Source: Clostridia bacterium (GTDB lineage Bacteria; Bacillota; Clostridia; Oscillospirales; Acutalibacteraceae). From it: a stretch of 45,262 bases of DNA. The stretch's first letter is position 1, and every line of letters begins with the position of its first letter. The notes below the pieces were generated by a model. That model ran no database searches. It saw only the letters and a list, made by a program, of their open reading frames with translations, and was not told the origin of the DNA. Below, one piece after another: positions 7,220-15,734 of this stretch. The stretch is taken from positions 1 to 45,262 of the forward strand of contig JAFQQM010000048.1 of assembly GCA_017410585.1 (NCBI GenBank). The letters are read 5' to 3'. The position numbers and the translations under genes are program-made.

Positions 7220-8437
7220 ATGAAGAAATCTGTAATCAAACTGCTGTGCCTGACCCTGTCGGTGGCGGTCTGCCTGCCGTTGTTGCTGTGCGGTTGCGGC
7301 GGCAATACCGACTACCGCGTTAAGGTGCAGGATGCGCTCGGCAATCCGTATTCCGAGGGTGTGGTCGTTGTGTTTATGAAGGACGGCGCACAGGCGGGCA
7401 TGGCGGTCGTCGGCGAGGACGGTGTGGCGACTAAGTCGCTGGCCAAAGGCAACTACACCGTGCAGTTGAATTTCACCTCTTCCGATACGGAGTACTACTA
7501 CGACGCGAAGGAAGTGAAACTCACCGGCAAGGATACCGAGGCGACGGTCGTGCTGGCCAAGAAGGGCAAGAACGCCGAGCCGTTATACGTCGGCGGCGAC
7601 GAGTTTTTGCCGGTGGCGGCAACCGTCGGTTGCACCTACGGTCAGTTGAAGGAAGGCCGCAACTACTTCCTGTTCACCCCGACGGTGGCGGGTCTGTATG
7701 AGTTCTCGTTGCCCACCGGCAACGGAACGCTCGGTTACTACGGCGCTCCGCATTTCGTGCAATCGCTGTCGATCGAAGAGGTGAAGGACAACAAATTCAC
7801 GGTTTCGATCAAGGCGAGTATGATCGGCACCGGCGGCGCCGGCACCACCACGCTGGTCATCGGCGTGGACGTCGATCAGGCGCAGGATGCGGTGTTGGCC
7901 ATCGAACGGATCGGTGAGCCGATCTATTCGGTGGAAGACGAGCCGTGGACGATCTACAAAAAGACGGTGGAACTGAAAAAGTACACCTTGCCCGAAGGCG
8001 CGACGCTGAAGGAATTCGACCTCAAAGCGGACACCTATCAACTGGTGATGGATACCGAGGGCTTCTATCATCTGAATACGGCGGACGGCCCGCTGGTGCT
8101 GATGCGTCTGGCGGAGAAATCCAAGTATCTTGACAGTTTCAAGGATATTCTGGACCGCTCCGGCGTTTCCAAGTATTTCTACGATGAAAACGGCGATTTC
8201 GTCAAGAAAGAGTCGTACAGCGAATGCCTGTTGGAGTACATTGAAATGGTCGATGAAGAGGCGGGCGTGTACCCGCTGACCGAGGACCTCAAGTACATCG
8301 TGCAACAGCGCGGCGAGTATTCCGGCTGGTTCGATCCGGAGGCGAGCCTGTATCTGTTCAAGGATGCCAACGGCGTGGCTTTAGAGGGCCTCAATGCGGA
8401 GAACCTGTGGCTGTTTATGTGCTGCTACATCGGCTGA
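7220..8437 (+). CDS. Lipoprotein with Cna-B-like domain and shared C-terminal module
   Basis: A 405-residue lipoprotein with a signal peptide ending in LCGC (Cys26), a Cna-B/prealbumin-like domain (about 30-110), a beta-rich middle (about 117-260) and the C-terminal module shared with the proteins at 4372 and 8452 (from EGFYHL near residue 280 to W397..CCY at the end). It lacks the thioredoxin domain of its neighbours. The middle and C-terminal parts are clearly homologous to the end of the 8452 protein (matching PHFVQ, PLT.DL..I.Q and EY.GW/EHRGW motifs), so the two arose by duplication. The ATG at 7220 follows AAAAGAGGGACG; the frame is open further upstream but overlaps the preceding gene. 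25 bases after the 4372 gene. Confidence 0.85.
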   Translation: MKKSVIKLLCLTLSVAVCLPLLLCGCGGNTDYRVKVQDALGNPYSEGVVVVFMKDGAQAGMAVVGEDGVATKSLAKGNYTVQLNFTSSDTEYYYDAKEVKLTGKDTEATVVLAKKGKNAEPLYVGGDEFLPVAATVGCTYGQLKEGRNYFLFTPTVAGLYEFSLPTGNGTLGYYGAPHFVQSLSIEEVKDNKFTVSIKASMIGTGGAGTTTLVIGVDVDQAQDAVLAIERIGEPIYSVEDEPWTIYKKTVELKKYTLPEGATLKEFDLKADTYQLVMDTEGFYHLNTADGPLVLMRLAEKSKYLDSFKDILDRSGVSKYFYDENGDFVKKESYSECLLEYIEMVDEEAGVYPLTEDLKYIVQQRGEYSGWFDPEASLYLFKDANGVALEGLNAENLWLFMCCYIG

Positions 8438-8451
8438 GAGGTGAGCGACGA

Positions 8452-11373
8452 ATGAAAAAATTACTGACGGTCTTGCTGGTCGTGTCGCTGTTGTTGTCAA
8501 TGACGGCGGCGCTGGCCGGTTGCAAGAAAAACGGCGGCACCTACACGGTGGAGGTGGTCAACGGGATCGGCACGCCGATGGTTGGCATCGACGTGTATAT
8601 CTACCGTGACGCGGCGAAAAACGAGTTGGTCACCTTTGCCAAAACGGATGCCGACGGCAAAATGACCTTTACCGATGATAAAGCGGCAAAATGCTTTATT
8701 GCGCTGGGCGGTGTGCCGAAGGGTTACGCGGTGGAGGATACCTACCCCGTGACCGGTGAGACCACCCGCATCACGCTGGAAACGGCGCTTCGCACCGATT
8801 TTGACCTCGCTACCGAGAAGATCGTGCTGGGCGATATTATGTTTGATTTTCGTTTCACCGATACCGACGGCAACGAGTACCAACTTTCCGAGTTGCTGAA
8901 GACCAAAAAAGCGGTGGTGCTGAATTTCTGGTACACCAACTGCGGCCCGTGTAAATCCGAGTTCCCGTTTTTACAGCAGGCGTATGAGAAATACGCCGAC
9001 GACCTGACCCTACTGGCGATGGATCCGGTGGCGGACGACGACGCGGTGGCGGTGGCGGCGTTTAAAGCGCAGAACAAACTGAACATCCCGATGGGTACCT
9101 GCGACCCCAACTGGGAAAAAGCGATGCAGTTGGTGGGGTATCCCACCACGGTGGTGATCGACCGCACCGGTATGGTGACCTTTATGCACACCGGTATGAT
9201 CACCGATGCCGCCACCTTTGAGACCATCTTCGCCTACTACACGGCGGACGATTACGTGCAAAAGGCCACCACCAAGGTGGAAGACCTGCAGGTGGAGGCC
9301 AGCGATGAGCCGGACGGCTCGGCGGCGGCGCCGTTTGAGGTCGGCGGTGTGTTGGAGTTTGACGCCGAGGTGAAGGCGGGCAAGAGCGTGTTTTACCACG
9401 TTTACAAGGTCAGCGGTACCGATCTGGAACTGCAGTCGACCACCGCCAATCTGGTATACAACGGCACGACCTATCAGCCGAAAGACGGCGTCATCACCTT
9501 TCCGGTCTCGACCGACGACGTCAACACCCCCATCACGCTGGAGATCATCAACACCGGCGATAAGGATGAGAAATACCATATCACCTTTGCGTATCCGGGC
9601 GGTACGATGACCAACCCGTATGCTCTCGCAACGGGGGAGGTCAGCGTGTCGCTGAAAAAAGGCAACGACCAAGGTACCGTCTATCTGTACAAAGCGACCG
9701 AGTCCGGCACGCTGACCTTCAAGGTCAACAGCGTGACCGATAACGTACAATACGACGTGTCGCTGTATAACCTCAACACCTATGCGATGCGGACGCTGGA
9801 AGAGGACGGTAGTGCCGACTCCGTCTCGGTGGTCGTCAACAAGGGCGATGAGGTGCAGGTGACGGTCAGCGCGTTGCCGAACGACGAAAACGAATACCCT
9901 GCCGCCACCGTCAAGGCGACCGTCTCCTTTAAGAAAGGCGAAGGCACCGGCGGCCAGCAGCAGGCGACCACCGTCACCTATTCGGTCACGGTGAAGGACG
10001 ACAGCGGCAAGGCGGTGAGCGGGATCAAGTTCACCTTTGCGGTCAACGGCAAAACGGCCACCGCCACCACCAACGCCAAGGGCGTGGCCAGCGTATCGTT
10101 GCCGAGCGGCGACTGCGTGGCGACCATGACCCTGCCGAGCGGTTACATCGCGCCGGCGCTGGAATTCGCGCTGAATGCGGATAAGCGATCCACCGCCGTT
10201 ACGCTGGAAAAAGAAGTGATCGACGAAAACGTCGGCACCACCCCCACCGATTATACGGTCAAACTGGTAGATGCCAAGGGCAAAGCGGTGACCGGCGTCA
10301 CCGTGCAGTTCTATCTCGGCAAGACCAAGAAGGGCGAGAAGAAGGTGGATTCCAAGGGGGTGGCGAAGATCAACCTGCTGGATGCGACCTACACGGTCAA
10401 GTTGAGCGGGACCACCCTCAAATACGACGAGGGAACGGCCAAAGTGACCGCCACAGCCACCTCGCTGGAACTGTTGCTCACCGATAAGAGCGTGACCGGT
10501 ACCACCGCGCAGAACTCGACTAAGATCGAGAAAGCGTCGGTGTCGGCGGGCGCCACTTACGTAGCGGTCACCCCCGGCAAAACCAATTATTTCTGCTTCT
10601 CCCCGTCCGAATCGGGATTGTATCTCTTTACGACAACCAACTCCGCCGCCAAGGTGGGCTACCACGGGATGCCGCATTTTGTACAACCGGCCTATACCGA
10701 GGAGAGCGAGGACTATAAACCGGATACCGAGAGCAACGCGTTTTCGCTGAATATCCGTGCTTCGCAGATCGGCGGCTCGTACGTGATCGGCATCGCCGCT
10801 CCCACCAACGTCAGCGGGTCCGTGTTGCGCATCACCCGCGTGGGGGATGCCGGCACCAGTATTGCCGACCAGCCGTGGGTGGATTACAAGGGCAGTTATA
10901 CCCCCAAGCCGTTTACTTACAAAGGCGGCGCGCTGACCGACGTGGATATCACCGCCGCTACCTCTAACTACAAGTTGGTGCTTGGCTCGGACGGTTACTA
11001 CCACCTCGGCTCGGCCAGCGGTAAATTGGTGTACGTCCGTTTGGGCAGTAAAGCCAAGTACGCGTCGTTGGCGGCTCTGCTCGGTTTAGACGGCGGTACG
11101 GCCGGCGGCACCTTCGGCTCGTATCAGTACGGAAGCGGAAAACTCGTCAAAGAGAGTTACAATGCGTTGTTGACCGAGTATATCAACAATATGGATGCCA
11201 AAGAAGGCATCTATCCGCTGACCCCCGATCTGGCGTATATGATCCAGCAGGGTGGCGAACATCGCGGCTGGTGGGATAGTGCCTCGGCCGATTATCTGTT
11301 TACCGATGATGATTTCGAGCCGATCCCCGGTATCAACAACGAGATCGGCTGGATGTACGCGCTTTGTTATTGA
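8452..11373 (+). CDS. Large lipoprotein with thioredoxin domain and three Cna-B-like domains
   Basis: A 973-residue lipoprotein paralogous to the 4372 product at the N-terminus and to the 7220 product at the C-terminus. Lipobox LAGC with Cys24; Cna-B-like domain (about 30-112); TlpA/AhpC-like thioredoxin domain (about 127-265) with CGPC at 164-167 and GYPTT; beta-sandwich region (about 280-500); two more Cna-B-like domains (about 508-598 and 605-685); and the shared module from about 700 to the end, with DGYYHL at 847 and W967..LCY. It is probably surface-exposed and redox-active. Start at 8452 is supported by AGAGGTGAG at 8436-8444, overlapping the stop codon of the previous gene region, so the genes are cotranscribed. 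No clear terminator follows. Confidence 0.85.
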   Translation: MKKLLTVLLVVSLLLSMTAALAGCKKNGGTYTVEVVNGIGTPMVGIDVYIYRDAAKNELVTFAKTDADGKMTFTDDKAAKCFIALGGVPKGYAVEDTYPVTGETTRITLETALRTDFDLATEKIVLGDIMFDFRFTDTDGNEYQLSELLKTKKAVVLNFWYTNCGPCKSEFPFLQQAYEKYADDLTLLAMDPVADDDAVAVAAFKAQNKLNIPMGTCDPNWEKAMQLVGYPTTVVIDRTGMVTFMHTGMITDAATFETIFAYYTADDYVQKATTKVEDLQVEASDEPDGSAAAPFEVGGVLEFDAEVKAGKSVFYHVYKVSGTDLELQSTTANLVYNGTTYQPKDGVITFPVSTDDVNTPITLEIINTGDKDEKYHITFAYPGGTMTNPYALATGEVSVSLKKGNDQGTVYLYKATESGTLTFKVNSVTDNVQYDVSLYNLNTYAMRTLEEDGSADSVSVVVNKGDEVQVTVSALPNDENEYPAATVKATVSFKKGEGTGGQQQATTVTYSVTVKDDSGKAVSGIKFTFAVNGKTATATTNAKGVASVSLPSGDCVATMTLPSGYIAPALEFALNADKRSTAVTLEKEVIDENVGTTPTDYTVKLVDAKGKAVTGVTVQFYLGKTKKGEKKVDSKGVAKINLLDATYTVKLSGTTLKYDEGTAKVTATATSLELLLTDKSVTGTTAQNSTKIEKASVSAGATYVAVTPGKTNYFCFSPSESGLYLFTTTNSAAKVGYHGMPHFVQPAYTEESEDYKPDTESNAFSLNIRASQIGGSYVIGIAAPTNVSGSVLRITRVGDAGTSIADQPWVDYKGSYTPKPFTYKGGALTDVDITAATSNYKLVLGSDGYYHLGSASGKLVYVRLGSKAKYASLAALLGLDGGTAGGTFGSYQYGSGKLVKESYNALLTEYINNMDAKEGIYPLTPDLAYMIQQGGEHRGWWDSASADYLFTDDDFEPIPGINNEIGWMYALCY

Positions 11374-11454
11374 TTTTTGCAACAAAAAATAAAAAAATCA
11401 CATAGGTTTCTATTTGGGCCTACTTGACAATGAGGCCGCGGGAGGTGTAAAATA

Positions 11455-11856
11455 ATGAATATGGTAAAAAAGTTATCCGTTTTTTGTCTGGTGCTGTGCC
11501 TGACTTTGTGTCTGGCGGCGTGCGTGGCCGGCGGCGAAGATACCGATGGCGGTTCGACCACCACGACGGCTTCGACCACCACCACGACCGCGTCCAATCT
11601 GTCTACCTACACGGTGACGGTCAAGACCGAAAACGGCGAGCCGGTGGTCGGCGTGATGGTGCAGATCTGCAAAGAACTGTGCGTCCCCACCGTGACCGAC
11701 GCCAACGGCGTGGCCACTTGGCAGACGGTGGAGGATACCTATAAGGTCTCCTTCCTGCCCAACCAGACCGCCTTGGAAGGCTACGCGGTCGAAGAGAATT
11801 ACTACTTCGACGGTGACGCCAAGGAGATGGTCATCACCCTCAAAGCGGCGGAATGA
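11455..11856 (+). CDS. Small lipoprotein with one Cna-B-like domain
   Basis: A 133-residue lipoprotein: signal peptide with lipobox LAAC (Cys23), a Thr/Ser-rich linker (about 33-48) that may act as a flexible wall-spanning stalk, and a single Cna-B/prealbumin-like domain (about 50-130) that resembles the N-terminal domain of the large lipoproteins upstream (TDANGVATW, GYAVEENYYF). It looks like a stand-alone version of that domain. The ATG at 11455 follows GGGAGGTG (11440-11446); an ATG at 11461 is an alternative. An 81-base gap from the preceding gene contains TTGACA at 11424-11429, but no well-placed -10. Confidence 0.8.
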   Translation: MNMVKKLSVFCLVLCLTLCLAACVAGGEDTDGGSTTTTASTTTTTASNLSTYTVTVKTENGEPVVGVMVQICKELCVPTVTDANGVATWQTVEDTYKVSFLPNQTALEGYAVEENYYFDGDAKEMVITLKAAE

Positions 11857-11879
11857 GTCTGCCGCCCCCAATCAGTCCG

Positions 11880-11898
11880 TAAGCGAATAACTCGCTTA
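11880..11898 (+). other. Small intercistronic hairpin
   Basis: TAAGCGA (11880-11886) pairs with TCGCTTA (11892-11898) around a 5-base loop. There is no T-run, and it is followed by the strong ribosome site AGGAGG (11913-11918) of the next gene, so read-through is expected. Role unknown. Confidence 0.4.
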
Positions 11899-11927
11899 GG
11901 AATAAAATTTTTAGGAGGAAATCTCTC

Positions 11928-13787
11928 ATGAAAAAGATTTTGGCAATCGCCTTGGCGCTTGTGCTCGTCTGCTCGATGGGTATGGTCGCTTTGGCAGAAG
12001 ATCCGGCTCCGGGCACGAAGGAGAATCCGTATCAGATCAGCACCCCGATGCAGTTCTCCAAGTATGTGGACGTGCCGGCTAATTCGACCGTGTACTATGC
12101 GTACAATATGCAGTTCTTCAGCGGCATGAGCATCGTCGTGCAGGGCGTGGACGCTGTTACGATGAACGATGTTGATGTGCCCTACAGCCCGGTGGATTGG
12201 GGCTTTAAGGCGGAACTGACTTCGGTCAACCCGATGTACCCCTGCGTGATCGGCTACGTCAACAACACCGAAGAGGCTGTTCAGGCTTACGTGAATCTGG
12301 TACAGCCGGCCGGTACGGAAGACAATAAGTACACGCTTGAAGAAGGCACCAATGACATTACCATGAGCATGGACGTTCTCAATATGACCATGGGTATGTA
12401 CTATACCAGCCTGTATGTCGCTTGGGAAGGCGGCATTGACGTTTCTGCCGTCAGCACCACCGAGGGCATCGTCGGCGGCTTTGATGTTCTCGTGCGCTAT
12501 ATGGATGAAGAAATGATCGATCAGGAAGTGGTTTTGACGGCTGACGCAGAAGGCGTTGTGGCCGGCCACGTCGACGTTCCGTCGTATACCGGTGCGACCA
12601 TTATCATTGCTTGCATGGATATGCTGGAGACCGTCGAATTGACCGTTGCGGGTCCGGCTGTCGGCAGCGAAGCCCGTCCGATCGAACTTTATGGTGATTA
12701 CGATCTGGAAAACTTCACCATTGAGGCCGGTGAGACCGTGTACGTCGATCTGTGCGGTTTTGCCCAGAAAGGCAACATCCTGTACATTGACGGCGACGTC
12801 GCCGCCACCATCAACGGCCAAGAGGGCAACTACCTCGAACTGACCGACGAGGACTACGTCGTTTCGCTGAAACTCACCAACGAGCAGAATTACTCGATCG
12901 GCTATCCGGTGTGGGTGGAATATCCGGCCGGTACTGAGCAGAATCCGGAGTGGGTCGAGGATGGCGATATCCATCTCTATTATGACGGCAACGCCTATCA
13001 TTATGTGTATAATGCTCTCAACGACGGTACGGTTACCGTGAAGGTGGATAGCATTGATACCATCGTCGGTCTGTTGGCAGAAAACGTAACCGTTACGAAC
13101 GCCGAAGACTATGATTATGCCGATCACGATAAGTATTTCGACTATATGAATAAGCACGCTGACAAGGACGAGAACGGCGATATCATCTACGATGATGAGA
13201 CCGGTCTGCCGGTGTTCTCCGATGCGTCTCAGTACTATGTCACCGTCACCGTTAACAAGGGTGATGAGGTCGTTATTTCTTTTGAAGGCGGCAAGTGGGA
13301 TGACGAGGGTAATCCGATCCCGATGGACGCTGTCCTGACTGTGGAAGGTCCGGAGGCACCGCTCGGTCATTTTGCGAATATGGACGAGTTCGAGGCCGGC
13401 AAGAACGAGTTCACCGTTTCGGGTGACGATATGATGTATGTCGGTACCTGGATCGCTCCGGCGGACGGCACCATCACCATCACCGTGACCGGTGACGTCA
13501 GCGATTTCCTGATGGGTCACATCGAGACCGATGATCCGCTGACCATGTCCGAAGGCGACAAGTTGGTTCTGGACGTCAAGAAGGGCGACGAGATCGCGTT
13601 TGTGGCGCTGGCCGGTACGGATGCGACCAACGGCGTGTTCGTCGATACCGACGTCGTGTTGGATATCGACTTCGTGGAAGCGAAAACCGATTCTCCGGCG
13701 ACCGGCGCGACCGGCGCTGGCGTGGCGGTTCTGCTGACCCTCCTCTCCGGTGCGGGTCTGGCGGTCATCAACAAGAAGCGCGGCTAA
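11928..13787 (+). CDS. Secreted repeat surface protein with PATG-type sorting signal
   Basis: A 619-residue protein exported by a classical signal peptide (cleavage after ALA at residue 23). The body is Asp/Glu-rich and beta-rich and appears to contain four related modules, each opening with a G[TS]..[NR]P-like motif (GTKENP near 29, GSEARP near 247, GTEQNP near 337, then GPEAPL) and resembling bacterial pre-peptidase/Ig-like sandwiches. The C-terminus has SPATG, a hydrophobic stretch and a KKRG tail, the architecture of a sortase-type sorting signal in which LPXTG is replaced by PATG. So the protein is probably wall- or membrane-anchored. No enzyme motif is seen. Preceded by a perfect AGGAGG and followed by a strong terminator. 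No sortase gene lies in the window. Confidence 0.8.
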   Translation: MKKILAIALALVLVCSMGMVALAEDPAPGTKENPYQISTPMQFSKYVDVPANSTVYYAYNMQFFSGMSIVVQGVDAVTMNDVDVPYSPVDWGFKAELTSVNPMYPCVIGYVNNTEEAVQAYVNLVQPAGTEDNKYTLEEGTNDITMSMDVLNMTMGMYYTSLYVAWEGGIDVSAVSTTEGIVGGFDVLVRYMDEEMIDQEVVLTADAEGVVAGHVDVPSYTGATIIIACMDMLETVELTVAGPAVGSEARPIELYGDYDLENFTIEAGETVYVDLCGFAQKGNILYIDGDVAATINGQEGNYLELTDEDYVVSLKLTNEQNYSIGYPVWVEYPAGTEQNPEWVEDGDIHLYYDGNAYHYVYNALNDGTVTVKVDSIDTIVGLLAENVTVTNAEDYDYADHDKYFDYMNKHADKDENGDIIYDDETGLPVFSDASQYYVTVTVNKGDEVVISFEGGKWDDEGNPIPMDAVLTVEGPEAPLGHFANMDEFEAGKNEFTVSGDDMMYVGTWIAPADGTITITVTGDVSDFLMGHIETDDPLTMSEGDKLVLDVKKGDEIAFVALAGTDATNGVFVDTDVVLDIDFVEAKTDSPATGATGAGVAVLLTLLSGAGLAVINKKRG

Positions 13788-13816
13788 TACTCGCGTAACT
13801 GGTAAACGCTAAAACA

Positions 13817-13853
13817 AAAGATCCCGAGGCTTCGGCCTCGGGATCTTTCTTTT
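13817..13853 (+). terminator. Intrinsic terminator with TTCG tetraloop
   Basis: A 14-bp perfect stem (13817-13830 with 13835-13848), loop TTCG, followed by CTTTTT. It ends the transcription unit of the surface protein. Confidence 0.95.
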
Positions 13854-14100
13854 TAAACAAAAACCACGCGATCGTCGCGTGGTTAAAAAGGGCTTTAGCG
13901 ATGAACAGAAATCGTAGAGATCAAAGGCAGCCGCAGAAATTTATGTTATGCCTCCCTCTGACGAGGGAGGTGGATTTTTGCGAAGCAAAAAGACGGAGGG
14001 AGAGAAAAAACTACCCCTCAGTCGGCTGCCGCCGATAGCTCCCCTGACAAGGGGAGCCGACAAAGACTGACAACCCATTTATGGGTGGCCGGCAGGCCAA
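13854..14100 (+). repeat. Dispersed intergenic repeat, copy 2
   Basis: Closely related to copy 1 (3911-4162) over its full length, and to the first part of copy 3. It begins directly at the T-run of the preceding terminator. Here the leading palindrome is intact (AACCACGCGA/TCGCGTGGTT, 3-base loop), followed by the same ATGAACAGAAATC start-like motif and hairpins. Small indels put the downstream frame out of register with copies 1 and 3, which argues against a conserved protein product. Confidence 0.8.
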
Positions 14101-14142
14101 TAAAAAGTGCACTTGTGCGCCGCCAGTATCGTATCTATGCCC

Positions 14143-14184
14143 GAAAATGAAATACCCCCGCATTGCCAAGTGACAATGCGGGGG
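14143..14184 (-). terminator. Terminator of the NapH-like operon (minus strand)
   Basis: CCCCCGCATTG (14155-14165) and CAATGCGGGGG (14174-14184) form an 11-bp stem. Read on the minus strand it is followed by TATTTCATTTT. The gap 14101-14142 shows only short palindromes. Confidence 0.75.
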
Positions 14185-14239
14185 GACCATTTTCTACGAG
14201 GTTTTGTTTTCGATGGGGCTTCTGCCCAAAACAGGCGGT

Positions 14240-15730
14240 TTATCCCAACGCCTTTTCCACGGCGTTATGCAGATCGTCGTAGGTGACCGAACTAAAGAAG
14301 ATCTCGGTAATGACCCCTTCTTTATCCAATACCACGGTGTACGGATAGGTGCCGCGACCGCCGAGGGTGGTGTAATAACCGTTTTCCTGCGATCCGCCTT
14401 CCGGAACGTAATCGTAGGCGAAGATAATCTCGCTTTGGGGGTAGTATTCGGCAATATAGGCGGGGGCGGTCACCGTCGCCATTCCGTGTACCGCCAACAC
14501 CGTCACGTTCTCGTACTCCGAGGCGATGCGTTCGAAATACGGCAGTTCGTTGACACAAGGCGTACACCACGTGCCCCAGAAATTGATGACCGTTACCTCG
14601 CCGGTGGCGGTGGGGTCGATCTTTTCGCCGGTCAGACCGTTCCCGTCGGCAATTTCCAGTTCATAGCCGTAGCACAGATCGCCGACCGCATTGCCGCGAT
14701 CGCCGCCCGGATACGCCTGACGCGGGGTATCCGAAACCCAGTAATAAGCCATGGTACCGGCCAGCACCGCCAACATCGCCACCGCCGCCACCGCGCGGGT
14801 GATCTTTTTGGCTTTGGCGTGTTTTTCGGCGGCTTGGGGGGAGTTTTCGGGAATTTCGTTTTGGCGCAGTTTGATCAGTCCGACGCCCTTCCATTGGATG
14901 GCGCCGGTGGGGCAGACCTCGCGGCATTCGCCGCAACTGATGCATTCCTGATCGCCGACGTAGCGGATGTCCATTTGGCAATGGCTGATACAGCGATTGC
15001 AATCGACGCATTTCGGTTTATCCAGTTTGATGCCGAACAGCGACAGTTTGTTAAACAAGCCGTACAGCGCACCGAGCGGACAGAGGAACCGGCAAAACAG
15101 CCGGAACACAAAGATGCAACCGATCATAATGCTGACCAACAGCAGGAATTTCCAAGTGAAGATGGGCCCCAGCATAGAGAAATAACTGGCGTTGACCTTG
15201 TTGGCCAGCAAGGTCAGGCCGCCTTCCAGCGTACCGGCAGGGCAGATGTACTTACAAAAGGCCGGCAACGGCGTATCCCGCAGGGCGTAGAGGATGGGGA
15301 TCAGCACCACGAATACGACCAACAAGACGTATTTGAGATAAGATAACAGCCGCGTGATCGGGCTTTTCTTGAGTTTGGGGGTCTTGATCTTGTAAAACAG
15401 TTCCTGTATCCATCCGAAGGGACACAGCCAACCGCAGATCATGCGCCCGAACAAAAGGCTGTATAACAGCAGGATACCGCCGACGTAAAACAGGGTGGAG
15501 TGTCCTGCCGAGAACGCCCCTTGCAGGCTGCCGAGCGGACACGCCCCGACCGCACCGGGGCAGGAATAGCAGTTGATGCCGGGAACGCAGGCCACTTTAG
15601 TGTTGCCGGTGTAGATGTTGCCGGTGGCAAATCCCTTGACGTTGGCGTTAAACAGCAGTGCAAAATAGAGTTGCATCAGTTTGCGCTTGGTGGGACGAAG
15701 CGCCTTTAATTTATTGATAAAATTTCCCAT
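14240..15730 (-). CDS. NapH-like 4Fe-4S membrane protein fused to thioredoxin domain
   Basis: A 496-residue membrane redox protein. Residues 20-225 hold several membrane helices interleaved with Cys motifs (C54xxCP, C64P, C99xxxCP, C159xxxCP, C213xxxCP), as in NapH/YccM/CcpM-type quinol- or thiol-linked electron carriers. Two ferredoxin [4Fe-4S] motifs follow (C241xxC244xxC247xxxC251 and C263xxC266xxC269xxxC273-Pro), a further helix (about 311-330), then a TlpA-like thioredoxin domain with active site C389-TP-C392. Electrons could pass from cytoplasmic donors through the clusters to an outside-facing thioredoxin. The start at 15730 is chosen for GGGGTGA just upstream; the frame extends further but overlaps the next gene. 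Second gene of a two-gene operon (4-base gap). Confidence 0.85.
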   Translation of the reverse strand: MGNFINKLKALRPTKRKLMQLYFALLFNANVKGFATGNIYTGNTKVACVPGINCYSCPGAVGACPLGSLQGAFSAGHSTLFYVGGILLLYSLLFGRMICGWLCPFGWIQELFYKIKTPKLKKSPITRLLSYLKYVLLVVFVVLIPILYALRDTPLPAFCKYICPAGTLEGGLTLLANKVNASYFSMLGPIFTWKFLLLVSIMIGCIFVFRLFCRFLCPLGALYGLFNKLSLFGIKLDKPKCVDCNRCISHCQMDIRYVGDQECISCGECREVCPTGAIQWKGVGLIKLRQNEIPENSPQAAEKHAKAKKITRAVAAVAMLAVLAGTMAYYWVSDTPRQAYPGGDRGNAVGDLCYGYELEIADGNGLTGEKIDPTATGEVTVINFWGTWCTPCVNELPYFERIASEYENVTVLAVHGMATVTAPAYIAEYYPQSEIIFAYDYVPEGGSQENGYYTTLGGRGTYPYTVVLDKEGVITEIFFSSVTYDDLHNAVEKALG

Positions 15731-15734
15731 AATA

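Noticed and set aside
5224..7305. Long minus-strand open frame (693 codons) under the first lipoprotein; likewise 9010-11004 and 25738-27855
   Set aside because: All are antisense shadows with skewed composition (runs of V, D, R, H) and no recognisable motifs, while the opposite strands encode lipoproteins with signal peptides.
11424..11453. Promoter TTGACA-N18-TAAAAT before the 11455 gene
   Set aside because: The -10 would overlap the start codon region, so transcription would begin at or after the ATG; more likely the gene is read from upstream.
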